64,000 nucleotides of DNA from DATDFB01 sp035276475 (GTDB lineage Bacteria; Acidobacteriota; Thermoanaerobaculia; Gp7-AA8). Each line of letters begins with the position of its first letter. The first letter of the stretch is position 1. The notes beneath the pieces are model-generated. The model had not been told where the DNA came from. It made no database searches and was given only the letters and a program-made list of their open reading frames with translations. Positions 36,784 through 44,784 of this stretch are shown here, one piece after another. A program made the position numbers and the translations under genes. The stretch spans positions 1-64,000 of the forward strand of contig DATELQ010000048.1 in assembly GCA_035276475.1 (NCBI GenBank), written 5' to 3'.

Positions 36784-38162
36784 AGGCGCTGCTGCTTGCA
36801 CTGTTCGCAGTCGCACAGATCGAAACGACGCCGCCCCCGCCCGCGCCGCCGCGGCCGGTGCAGATCCCGAAGCCGTCGGAGACGACGCTGCCGAACGGGC
36901 TGCGCGTGATCGTCGTGGAGAAGCACAGCGTGCCGCTCGTGGCCGCGCGCCTCCTGGTGCGGAGCGGCACGGAGGCCGATCCGGCCGAGCTCCCCGGCCT
37001 CGCCGACATGACGGCGACGCTCTTGACGAAGGGGACGAAGACGCGCAGCGCCGAGCAGATCGCCCGCGAAGTCGAGGCCCTCGGCGCGACGCTCGATAGC
37101 GGCGCGGGGTGGGACAGCTCCTTCGTCGCCGTGAGCGTGATGTCGTCGAAGCTGCCGAAGGCGATGGCCTACATGGCTGACGTCGTGCGCAATCCGACGT
37201 TCTCGAATGAGGAGCTCGAACGCGAGCGGCAGCAACTGCTCGACTCGATCCGCGTCGCGCTGAAGCAGCCGCGATCGCTGGCGCGGCGCGTGGCCGCGCA
37301 GGTCGTCTTCGGCGGCCTGACCTACAGCCGCATCGGCGCGACGCTGGAGTCGGCGCAGAGGATGAAGCGCGCGGACCTCGTCGCGTTCCACAAAAGCAAC
37401 TACGAGCCGTACAACGCCATCCTCGTTCTCGCCGGCGACATCACGCCGGCCGCGGCGAAGAAACTCGCTGAGGAAAACTTCGGCTCGTGGAAGTCGGACC
37501 AGACCGGCGGGCACGGCTTCGTGCCCGGACAGTACCCCGGGCCGCGCGTCGTCGTCGTCGATCTGCCGAACGCGGGGCAGGCGGTGGTCGCCGTGTCGCG
37601 CCTCGGCCTGAAGCGCACCGACCCGCAGTACGTGCTCGCGCAGGTCGCGAACTCGGTCCTGGGCGGCGGCTACTCATCGCGCCTGAACCTGGAGATCCGC
37701 GTGAAGCGCGGCCTCACGTACGGCGCCGGCAGCGGCTTCGATTTCCGCGCCCAGCAAGGACCGTTCACGGCGACGGTGCAGACGAAGAACGAGTCGGCCG
37801 CGGAGGTGGCGAAGCTGATCGTGCAGGAGATGGAGCGGATGGCCGCGGAGCCGGTTCCCGCGGACGAGCTGACGCCGCGCAAGGCGACGCTCATCGGCCA
37901 GTTCGCGCGCTCGCTGGAGACGAACGCAGGGCTCGCGCGCCGCGTCGGCGAGCTGGCGGTCTATAACATCGACCTCGGCGAGATCGACCGCTACATCCCC
38001 GCCGTCGAGTCGGTGACGGCCGCGCAGGTCGAGCAGTTCGCCAAGGAGCACCTCGGCGGCCAATCCTCGATCGTCATCGTCGGCGACGCCAAGAAGATGC
38101 TCGACGCGGTGAAGAAGGAGTTTCCGCAGGCGGAGGTGTGGCGGGCCAGCGAGGTGAAGTAG
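36780..38162 (+). CDS. M16-family peptidase partner lacking the zinc motif
   Basis: 460 aa from GTG 36780, with a signal peptide (VKALLLALFAVAQIETTPPP). Where HxxEH should be, the sequence reads GLADMTATLL, so zinc catalysis is lost. The C-terminal half keeps the RGLTYGAGSGFD arginine/tyrosine pair that helps bind substrate. This is the standard division of labour in M16B dimers: one chain brings zinc, the other the R/Y pair. Proline-rich stretch ~17-30. Confidence 0.92.
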   Translation: MKALLLALFAVAQIETTPPPPAPPRPVQIPKPSETTLPNGLRVIVVEKHSVPLVAARLLVRSGTEADPAELPGLADMTATLLTKGTKTRSAEQIAREVEALGATLDSGAGWDSSFVAVSVMSSKLPKAMAYMADVVRNPTFSNEELERERQQLLDSIRVALKQPRSLARRVAAQVVFGGLTYSRIGATLESAQRMKRADLVAFHKSNYEPYNAILVLAGDITPAAAKKLAEENFGSWKSDQTGGHGFVPGQYPGPRVVVVDLPNAGQAVVAVSRLGLKRTDPQYVLAQVANSVLGGGYSSRLNLEIRVKRGLTYGAGSGFDFRAQQGPFTATVQTKNESAAEVAKLIVQEMERMAAEPVPADELTPRKATLIGQFARSLETNAGLARRVGELAVYNIDLGEIDRYIPAVESVTAAQVEQFAKEHLGGQSSIVIVGDAKKMLDAVKKEFPQAEVWRASEVK

Positions 38163-38176
38163 GGTAGGATTTTTCC

Positions 38177-39097
38177 ATGCGAAAAATTCTGGTGGTCCTG
38201 GCCCTGCTCTCCGTCTGCTCGTCGAGCGCGTACGCCTGGAGCGCCGAGGGGCATCGCATCGTCTGCCGCATCGCCTACGACCAGCTCACCGCGGAGGAGC
38301 AGCACAAGGTCGACGCGCTGGTGAAGGGCTACAAGACGCCGCCCGACAACGACCTGCAGATCGAGAGTTACGCTGACGCGTGCGTCTTCCCCGACGTCGC
38401 GGCCGGCCGGGCCGAGAGAGAGAAGGTCGCGAGCAGCCCGTGGCTGCAGTACAAGCAATTCAAGCGGAAGCACTTCATCAACGTCGACCGCGGCACGACC
38501 ATGGTCACGGAGTCGGCGTGCCACGACGACTGCGTGCTGAGCGGCATCGCCTCGCAGGCGCAGCTCCTGAAGTCCGGCGCGACCGAGCAGGAGCGCGCCG
38601 AGGGGCTGATCTTCCTCGGGCACTTCGTCGGCGACGTCCACCAGCCGCTGCACGTCAGCTTCGAGAGCGACCAGGGCGGCAACCTCCTTCGCCCGATCAC
38701 CGGCGGCTTCTATCCGATCCCGCCGAAGCGGGAAGGCCAGACCGAGGAGCCGCAGCTGAATCTGCACTCGGTGTGGGACGGCGCGATCCTCCGCAAGGTC
38801 ATCGCGGAGCCGGGGTGGAAGGCGTTCGCCGACGCGCTGTCGAAGAAGATCACGGCCGAGCAGAAGTCGACATGGGCGGCCGCGCCGCCGCTGGAGTGGG
38901 CGCAGGAGTCGTACGACATCACGACGTTGAAGGACATGCAGTACTGCAAGCGAGCGAACGGGCAGTGCGAGGCGTTCGGCAACGGCCGCGTGCTCGGCTC
39001 GGAGTACCAGCAGGAGTTTCTTCCGGTCGTCGAGACGCGGCTGCAGGAGGCCGGCGTGCGCTTAGCGGCGATGATTCACGAGGCGTTAGCGCACTAG
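38177..39097 (+). CDS. Secreted S1/P1-type nuclease
   Basis: 306 aa. The signal peptide is cleaved after SSSAYA, so the mature protein begins with Trp, as in P1 nuclease, where the N-terminal Trp and following His bind zinc (WSAEGHRIVC). Other zinc ligands appear in ESYADACVFPD, KHFINVDR, and LGHFVGDVHQPLH (H...D...H), followed by GGNLL. It cleaves single-stranded nucleic acids and 3'-nucleotides outside the cytosol. The 3' end overlaps the convergent DUF2891 gene by 12 bp. Confidence 0.92.
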   Translation: MRKILVVLALLSVCSSSAYAWSAEGHRIVCRIAYDQLTAEEQHKVDALVKGYKTPPDNDLQIESYADACVFPDVAAGRAEREKVASSPWLQYKQFKRKHFINVDRGTTMVTESACHDDCVLSGIASQAQLLKSGATEQERAEGLIFLGHFVGDVHQPLHVSFESDQGGNLLRPITGGFYPIPPKREGQTEEPQLNLHSVWDGAILRKVIAEPGWKAFADALSKKITAEQKSTWAAAPPLEWAQESYDITTLKDMQYCKRANGQCEAFGNGRVLGSEYQQEFLPVVETRLQEAGVRLAAMIHEALAH

Positions 39098-40117
39098 GCC
39101 GCGCTTCGTCGTCAGGTACACCGCGAACGATCCGAGCCAGTGCCCGCCTTCGTAGTGCTCGCCCGTCACCGAGGCGAGGCCGGCGTCGCGGTGCGCCTTC
39201 GCCATCGCCGTGAGAGCGGCGCGGCGGGGGCTCGACTTCGGCAGGCCGGAGACGATCCCTTCGAGCATCCAGGCGCGGCTGAGATTCAGGCCGTCGAGGT
39301 GGGCGAGGCGCGGGTCGCTCGGATCGGTCACGACCTCGGGTTTGATCGACAGCGTCGGCAAGAACTTGTCGAACCACGCCGCGAACTCCTTCGGCGGCAT
39401 CACGCGCCGCATTGCATCGGCCTCGGCGAGGCACGGCGAGAGGAAATCCTCGCCGGAGGGCTCGTAGGCGATCGGGCAGTTGCGATCGTGCGCATAGAAC
39501 TCGCGGATCTTCGACGCCACGAGCGGGTCGTGGCCGTAGTCGTAGATCAGCCCGAGGGCGAAGGCGGTTTGCGAGTGCTCGCCGCTGCGGATCGGGTGCG
39601 ACAGCTTCGGCAGCCACGCCTTCAGTCGATCCACCGCCGCGCTCTCCAGCGGTTTCAGCGTCGCGGAGAGCTCCGGGTCCCACTCGCGCAGCTCCGCGGC
39701 GAGCTGCAGCAGCCACGCGAGGCCGTACGGCCGCTCGAAGCTGGCGCGCCCTTCGCCGCGCAGATATTGCGCCTCGCGCGCGATGTGCTCGGGCGTGATG
39801 CTCTCGCGCAGTGCGGCGCGCGCGTCGGCGTCGAACGGCGCGTCGGGGAACGTTCGCGCCAGGCGCGCCAGCAGCCAATGCCCGTGCACCGATGAGTGCC
39901 AGTCGTAGCAGCCGTAGAACGCCGGCGTGAGCTCGAGCGGCGGCGCGACGTCTTTGTCCGACGTCATCGAGTGCGAGATCTTGTTCGGATACTCCTTGTG
40001 CACGCAGGCGAGAGCGAGCTTGGCGAAGCGCTCCGCGGCCTTCGCATCGAAGTCGGCGGCGGTGGCGGTGGTCGTGGTGGTCGTGAGGAGGAGAAGGGCG
40101 AGCGTCAGTCGCGTCAT
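39086..40117 (-). CDS. DUF2891 family protein, secreted
   Basis: 343 aa; signal peptide with an unusual Thr run (LALLLLTTTTTTATA). DUF2891 motifs: FYGCYDWHSSVHGHW, GLAWLLQLAAEL, GEHSQTAFALGL, DFLSPCLAEADAM and EGGHWLGSFAVYL. The WHSSVHGHW and HYEGGHW histidines suggest an alpha/alpha-barrel enzyme resembling glycoside hydrolases, but no activity is established to my knowledge. Its ATG overlaps the stop of the upstream small membrane gene; it is the last gene of the operon with the MFS transporter. Confidence 0.88.
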   Translation of the reverse strand: MTRLTLALLLLTTTTTTATAADFDAKAAERFAKLALACVHKEYPNKISHSMTSDKDVAPPLELTPAFYGCYDWHSSVHGHWLLARLARTFPDAPFDADARAALRESITPEHIAREAQYLRGEGRASFERPYGLAWLLQLAAELREWDPELSATLKPLESAAVDRLKAWLPKLSHPIRSGEHSQTAFALGLIYDYGHDPLVASKIREFYAHDRNCPIAYEPSGEDFLSPCLAEADAMRRVMPPKEFAAWFDKFLPTLSIKPEVVTDPSDPRLAHLDGLNLSRAWMLEGIVSGLPKSSPRRAALTAMAKAHRDAGLASVTGEHYEGGHWLGSFAVYLTTKRGLVR

Positions 40118-40302
40118 CGGTGAATGTGCATCACGATATACCCGATGAGCGCCAGGGCCAGGACGATGATGATGACGATGGCCACGAGGCTCTGGCGCGA
40201 CGAGCCGCTCGAGGCGCTGTGCTCCACGATCACCTTGCGGCGGACGTATTCGTCGTCTTCAGGTTCCGGCATCGCCGGATGAGGCAGCAAGGGGAGTGCC
40301 AC
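40114..40302 (-). CDS. Small single-pass membrane protein
   Basis: 62 aa from GTG 40302, which follows the previous stop codon without a gap; an internal ATG at 40272 (MPEPEDDEY) is an alternative. An acidic/basic N-terminus is followed by one TM helix near the C-terminus (LVAIVIIIVLALALIGYIVM). Its stop overlaps the DUF2891 start (ATGA). The perfect fit between two genes supports its being real. No function known. Confidence 0.6.
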   Translation of the reverse strand: MALPLLPHPAMPEPEDDEYVRRKVIVEHSASSGSSRQSLVAIVIIIVLALALIGYIVMHIHR

Positions 40303-41076
40303 TCAGGGGAAGCGCGTGTTCGAGCAGTCCACGTCGAGATCCGCGGTCAACCGTGGGGGCACTACGATGACCGGCTTCGTTGCCAGCGGCAGCGCAGACA
40401 GCTCGTAGAACAGTGTTTCATGGTGCATGGCAGTGCTTCCCGCCGCCGGCTCGTTGATCATGCGCAGCTCGATCAAGTCGTCGTCCTTGAACACGATGCG
40501 GTGCCACGACGTCTCGCCGAACTGGCGAACGAGTAGTTCCGGCCGTGCGATCGTGCCATCGAGGAAAACCTCGCGGGCGAATGGCCGCTCGCCGCGATTC
40601 TCGAAGTCGGGCTCGTAGCGCGCCCTTGTCTCGAACGCTGTCGCTGAGAGATACCCGGCTGGCAGCTCCATCGTCGCGGAGACGACACCGGAGAGATCAT
40701 CGCGCAGCGTGTGCATTTCGCCGTTCGTGACCGTGTGCAGGTGCGGAACGATCGTGTCGAACGAGCCGCCCGGCGCGTAACGCGCGCGCCCGGCGCCGGG
40801 GAAGCGCAGCTCGATGTCGGACAGCTCGAGGACGCAGTCGCCGCGGTCGCAACTCAGCGCGACGTCGGACGAGACGACCGACGCCTGCGGCATGTGCAGC
40901 GCAGCGTGGTGCAGCATGTGCCCGCTGCCGCGCATCGCCACGGCGCGTGGCGCGTGCTGCCCGTCGAAGATGTGGCAGATCACACCGGAGAAGCTGATGT
41001 GGACTTCCGTGCCGCGGTGTGCCGCGGGCGCGGACGCAAGAATGGCCGCGAAGACGAGGAACGTGAGCTTGCGCAT
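40303..41076 (-). CDS. Secreted hypothetical protein
   Basis: 257 aa from the ATG of MRKLTFLVFAAILASAPAA, a clear signal peptide; three further codons upstream are possible. The mature part is beta-rich and includes HISFSGVICHIFDGQHAPRA, LSCDRGDCVLEL and DLDVDCSNTRF. No recognised domain. It lies 10 bp after the MFS gene and directly abuts the next small gene, so the four genes (MFS, this one, small TM, DUF2891) look like one operon. Confidence 0.7.
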   Translation of the reverse strand: MRKLTFLVFAAILASAPAAHRGTEVHISFSGVICHIFDGQHAPRAVAMRGSGHMLHHAALHMPQASVVSSDVALSCDRGDCVLELSDIELRFPGAGRARYAPGGSFDTIVPHLHTVTNGEMHTLRDDLSGVVSATMELPAGYLSATAFETRARYEPDFENRGERPFAREVFLDGTIARPELLVRQFGETSWHRIVFKDDDLIELRMINEPAAGSTAMHHETLFYELSALPLATKPVIVVPPRLTADLDVDCSNTRFP

Positions 41077-41086
41077 GGAGAACAAC

Positions 41087-42232
41087 TTAGCGCCGCAGCA
41101 GCCGCGACGTCCAGGCGAAGATCGGAATCGAGAAGCAACTCAGCGCCGCCGCCGCGAGGAACGCGCGCCCGAGGCCGTAGCGCTGGCCGATCGCGCCGAG
41201 GGTGAACGAGCCGGTGGCGATGCCGGTGTCGAACGCCCACATGATCGAGCCGAACGTCCGCGCGCGCCGCGCCGGGTCGGTGTTGTTCACGATGAACGTC
41301 GCGATCGCGGGATACGCGGCGCCCCAGCCGAGGCCGAAGACGATCGCCGAGATCGTCATCAGAGTGCGCGTCGTGGCGAAGCCGAGCATCGCGAACGCGA
41401 TCGGCACCATCGCCAGGGCGGGGTAGAGCAGCACCTTCGTGGGGATGCGGTCGAACAGGTGCGAGAAGAAGAGGCGGAGGATGACGATCGTGATCGCGTA
41501 CACCGTCAGATAGATCGACTTCGGCTCGACGTGCCGCTGCACTGCGAGCAGTGCCGCGTAGCTGGTCACGCCGCCGTAGCCGAACGACGCCACCGTCATC
41601 GTCAGCGTGATCCGGATGACCCGCCAGTCCCACGCCTCGGCCAGCGCCCCCTGGTGCCGCTCGTGCGGCTTCGTCGGGTCGTGGATGAAGAGCGCGCCCA
41701 CCGTCATGACCACCGACAACGACGCCATCTCCAAGCAGAGCGTCAGCCATCCGAAGTGAAAGACCCACAGCCCGAACGCCGGCGCCATGGAGACGGCCAG
41801 GATGCTGGCGAGCCCCCAGTACGCCAGGCCCTGCGCGCGCCGCGACTCGGGGATGTAGTCGGTCATGATTGCCGACGATGACGACAACAGTCCCGACCAG
41901 AGCGCGCCATGAATCACGCCGACGCCGAGGAGCACGACGATGTTCGTGATGACGCCGTACGCGACGGAGAAGACGCAGAAGGCAATCGATGCGACGAGGA
42001 GCAGACGGCGCCGGCCGACGCGGTCGCCGAGCGTCCCCATGAGCGGCGCGGAGAAGGCGCTGGCGAGCGTGTAGACGGAGAGGAACCAGCCGGCCGCGGC
42101 GGTGGAGCCACCGAGGTCGATGATGCGGAATGGGATGGCCGGCAGCAGTTGGAACGCCGAAAAAAATGTGACGAAGGAATAGAGCCAGAGGCTGGCGAAG
42201 CGCGGCGTGATGAGGCGGTCGGGGGTGGCCAT
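41087..42232 (-). CDS. Major facilitator superfamily transporter
   Basis: 381 aa with twelve hydrophobic segments. It starts MATPDRLITPRFASLWLYSF. The MFS loop 2-3 motif is seen as GTLGDRVGRRRLLL, and a repeat of it in the second half as HLFDRIPTKVLLY. The pattern FGLGWGAAYPAIATFI before helix 10/11 is typical for drug or sugar efflux members. The substrate is unknown. The ATG at 42232 is chosen; longer versions would run antisense into ispH. It is divergent from ispH with a 46-bp gap. Confidence 0.9.
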   Translation of the reverse strand: MATPDRLITPRFASLWLYSFVTFFSAFQLLPAIPFRIIDLGGSTAAAGWFLSVYTLASAFSAPLMGTLGDRVGRRRLLLVASIAFCVFSVAYGVITNIVVLLGVGVIHGALWSGLLSSSSAIMTDYIPESRRAQGLAYWGLASILAVSMAPAFGLWVFHFGWLTLCLEMASLSVVMTVGALFIHDPTKPHERHQGALAEAWDWRVIRITLTMTVASFGYGGVTSYAALLAVQRHVEPKSIYLTVYAITIVILRLFFSHLFDRIPTKVLLYPALAMVPIAFAMLGFATTRTLMTISAIVFGLGWGAAYPAIATFIVNNTDPARRARTFGSIMWAFDTGIATGSFTLGAIGQRYGLGRAFLAAAALSCFSIPIFAWTSRLLRR

Positions 42233-42278
42233 CGGACGGCGGATTTTACTGAGAATCGAGAGCGTTACCGGCTGCGTC

Positions 42279-43121
42279 ATGAAGGTGAAGCGGGCAGCGA
42301 AGTACGGGTTCTGTTCGGGCGTGCGCATCGCCGACCTCAAGGTGAAGCGCTTCGCCGCCGCCGGCGGACGCGGCGCGATTCTCGGCCAGGTGGTCCACAA
42401 CGAGCGCGTGGTCGAGGAGATGGAGACCCTCGGCGTGCGCACGGTGGAGTCGATCGACGCCGTGAGCGAGCCGACGATCGTCTTTTCCGCGCACGGCGTG
42501 CCGCCGTCGTATCACGAGACGGCCAAGACGAGCGGCCTGAAGATCCTCGACACCACCTGCAAGTTCGTCTACGACATCCACCGCGAGTCGCGCGACGCAT
42601 TGGGCGCCGACTACCACCTCATCTTCATCGGCGACCCGAAGCACCGCGAGGTCGTCGGCTACACGAACGACCTCGACCCCGCCTCGTACCACATCATCTC
42701 CACGACCGCCGAGGCGGAGTCGATCGACTGGTCGCGCTACCCGAGGCTGAAGATCTTCTACCAGACCACCCTCAACGCCGAGGAGTTCGAGGACGTGGTG
42801 CGGATCATCGAGCGCCGCGCCGCGCAGGTCGAGCGCGCCGACACGATCTGCTACGCCACGAAGGAGAACCAGGACGCCGCGCGCGTGCTGGCCCACGATC
42901 CCGACGTCGACGTCATCGTCATCATCGGCGGCAAGAAGAGCGCGAACACGAAGCACCTCTGGGAGATCTGCCGCGAGAAGAAGCCGGCCTATCTCGTGCA
43001 GGGCGCCGACGACTTGGAGTCGGCATGGTTCGACGGAGCGAGCACGGTCGGCGTGACGGCGGGAGCGTCGACGCCCGACTACGTGATCGAAGAAGTGGAG
43101 AAGCGGATCGAGGGGATGTAG
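42279..43121 (+). CDS. ispH: 4-hydroxy-3-methylbut-2-enyl diphosphate reductase (IspH/LytB)
   Basis: 280 aa, a little shorter than the usual 310-320. It makes IPP and DMAPP in the last step of the MEP isoprenoid pathway, using a [4Fe-4S] cluster. The three cluster cysteines are Cys12 (YGFCSGV), Cys94 (LDTTCKFV) and Cys191 (DTICYATKENQ). Substrate-binding histidines are in GQVVHN (His40) and AHGVPP (His72). The usual 'GHPE' loop reads GDPKHREVVGY here. The start at 42279 (MKVKRAAKYG) matches the family N-terminus. The prenyl synthase at 54 kb would use its products. Confidence 0.93.
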   Translation: MKVKRAAKYGFCSGVRIADLKVKRFAAAGGRGAILGQVVHNERVVEEMETLGVRTVESIDAVSEPTIVFSAHGVPPSYHETAKTSGLKILDTTCKFVYDIHRESRDALGADYHLIFIGDPKHREVVGYTNDLDPASYHIISTTAEAESIDWSRYPRLKIFYQTTLNAEEFEDVVRIIERRAAQVERADTICYATKENQDAARVLAHDPDVDVIVIIGGKKSANTKHLWEICREKKPAYLVQGADDLESAWFDGASTVGVTAGASTPDYVIEEVEKRIEGM

Positions 43122-43126
43122 CGCCG

Positions 43127-43912
43127 ATGATTCCTCTCCGCACATGGCTCGCGATCGCGGCTTTGATGATCGCGGCGAGCGGCTCCGCGGCCGACCTGAA
43201 CTGCAAGGGGCCGAGCAACGTCGAGCAATTCAAATACTCGTGGCGCCTGCGCGGCGGGCTGTCGTGGGTGGCGGGACTGGTGTTCCCCACCTCGGGCGTC
43301 GGCGAGATGAAGACGACGTATCCGAAGGAAGGGGAGACGCTGATCGATTCGTCGCTCCTCCTGACGTCGAAGGTGCCAGGGTTCTACGCCTACGAGACGC
43401 AGATCGACGAGAACACGCAGAAGACGATGACGACGTACCACGGCTACGCGTGGAAGAACAAGTCGCGCAAGGAGCGGACGAGCTTCGACTACGCGCGCAA
43501 GGTGGCGCTGACGCACAAGGAGACGCCGGAGAAGCAGTGGGACCGCACCGATCCGCTGCCGCCCGAGCAGATCCACGACATCCTGGCGGCGATCTATTAC
43601 ATCCGCCAGAACGCGATGAACATCCGCGGCCCGGTGAACGCGAATATCTTCTCGGACGGCGAGCTCTATCCGGTGATCCTCCGCCCCGACGAGCGGCGCA
43701 CGTTCAACATCGGCGGGCAGAACGTCGGCGCGCTCGGCTTCGCGATCGTCGATGCGCCGGGCGGGCGGAAGTGGCCGGGCGGGGTGAAGGTGTGGATCTC
43801 CGAGGACCCGCGCAGGATTCCGTTCCGGATCGAGATCCAGCAGAGCATGGCCTCGCTGCAGTTGGAGCTGACGAGCGTGGAGTCGTGCGCGTTCATGCAA
43901 GCGAGCAAATAG
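43127..43912 (+). CDS. DUF3108-type secreted protein
   Basis: 261 aa; signal peptide MIPLRTWLAIAALMIAASGS. The pattern FKYSWRLRGGLSWVAGLVFP, VPGFYAYETQIDE and SFDYARKVALTHKE fits DUF3108, a periplasmic beta-barrel-like domain of unknown function. A central part (ILAAIYYIRQ, IFSDGELYPV) also matches the family plan. It starts 5 bp after ispH and may be co-transcribed with it. Confidence 0.8.
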   Translation: MIPLRTWLAIAALMIAASGSAADLNCKGPSNVEQFKYSWRLRGGLSWVAGLVFPTSGVGEMKTTYPKEGETLIDSSLLLTSKVPGFYAYETQIDENTQKTMTTYHGYAWKNKSRKERTSFDYARKVALTHKETPEKQWDRTDPLPPEQIHDILAAIYYIRQNAMNIRGPVNANIFSDGELYPVILRPDERRTFNIGGQNVGALGFAIVDAPGGRKWPGGVKVWISEDPRRIPFRIEIQQSMASLQLELTSVESCAFMQASK

Positions 43913-43939
43913 TGCTGAGTGCTGAGTTCTGAGTGCTGA
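43912..43939 (+). repeat. Four tandem heptamers GTGCTGA
   Basis: GTGCTGA, GTGCTGA, GTTCTGA, GTGCTGA run head to tail from the last base of the DUF3108 stop codon into the proposed GNAT start. Seven-base units change reading frame with every copy-number change, so expansion would move the GNAT start region. Confidence 0.8.
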
Positions 43940-44373
43940 GTGTTCGCACCTCGCGGTTGTTGCTCGAGCCGCTGACGGTCGCACATGCGCCGGCGATGTT
44001 CTCGCTGCTCAGCGATCTTGCGCTCTATGCTCCACCCTCCCTAGAGCATCTGCAGCGTGTGTACGCGCAACTCGAGACGCGGCGCTCGCCGGATGGGACG
44101 GAGGAGTGGCTGAACTGGATCGTGCTGCGCGACGGTGAGGTGATCGGGTTCGTGCAGGCGACCATCTACACGGACCGCAGTGCCAACGTCGCCTACGTCT
44201 TCGGCCGCTCGCATTGGGGACACGGCTACGCCATCGAGGCGGTGACAGCCATGCTGGCGCAACTCGACGGCTGCAAGTTTTTCGCGACGGTGGACGCGGG
44301 CAATGCGCGGTCGATTCGGTTGCTGGAGCGCTTGGGATTCCGGCACGTCGAGGGCGAGCGGTACGAGCGCTAG
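43933..44373 (+). CDS. GNAT-family N-acetyltransferase
   Basis: 146 aa. RTSRLLLEPLTVAHAPAMF is the start pattern of RimJ/RimL-like members. The acetyl-CoA loop is visible in FGRSHWGHGYAIEAVTAML (R/Q-x-x-G-x-G/A equivalent), and the closing NARSIRLLERLGFRHVEG is the classic C-terminal motif. The GTG start lies in the heptamer repeat with no clear ribosome-binding site, so the exact start is uncertain. Substrate unknown. Confidence 0.85.
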   Translation: MLSVRTSRLLLEPLTVAHAPAMFSLLSDLALYAPPSLEHLQRVYAQLETRRSPDGTEEWLNWIVLRDGEVIGFVQATIYTDRSANVAYVFGRSHWGHGYAIEAVTAMLAQLDGCKFFATVDAGNARSIRLLERLGFRHVEGERYER

Positions 44374-44783
44374 ACCCTGGCCGCCTGCGTCGGCGTCCCC
44401 AACCCGCAGAACAGTCCCACCAGGTCGAGGAGCTCCGCCACGTGGAACGGCTTCTCCAGCACCGCGGCGGGGCGCAGCTCCGGCTCCGTCGTCTCGAGCT
44501 TGTACGCCGAGATCACGATCACCGGCGACTCCTGGCGCGTTCTGCGGAACCACCGCAGCCACTCATGGCCGTCCATGCGGGGCATGGCCAGGTCGAGGAT
44601 CACCAGGAGGATGTCGGGGTTCTGCTCGACGAGCGGGATGGCCTGCTGGCCGTCGGGCGCGGTCAGCACCTCGAACCCGTACGGCGACAGCAAATCGCGA
44701 TACGAGGCCAGGAGCTTCGCATCGTCGTCGATGATCAGAAGCTTCCTCAGTTTGAACGGTTTTCGACTCGCTCGTATCGGCAC
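44370..44783 (-). CDS. Single-domain response regulator (receiver only)
   Basis: 137 aa from GTG 44783, one base after the stop of the ABC-like gene. The receiver fold has the acidic pocket IIDDD (19-21), phosphoacceptor Asp64 in VILDLAMPRMDG, Ser92 (VIVISAY) and Lys111 (LEKPF). There is no output domain and no histidine kinase nearby, so it acts through protein contact, perhaps with the degenerate ABC-TOBE protein it is coupled to. Confidence 0.88.
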   Translation of the reverse strand: MPIRASRKPFKLRKLLIIDDDAKLLASYRDLLSPYGFEVLTAPDGQQAIPLVEQNPDILLVILDLAMPRMDGHEWLRWFRRTRQESPVIVISAYKLETTEPELRPAAVLEKPFHVAELLDLVGLFCGLGTPTQAARV

Positions 44784-44784
44784 T

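Noticed and set aside
41909..43130. Long alternate frame joining the MFS-ispH spacer with the DUF3108 gene
   Set aside because: The part before 43127 is antisense or shifted reading of MFS and ispH; the DUF3108 signal peptide starts at 43127.
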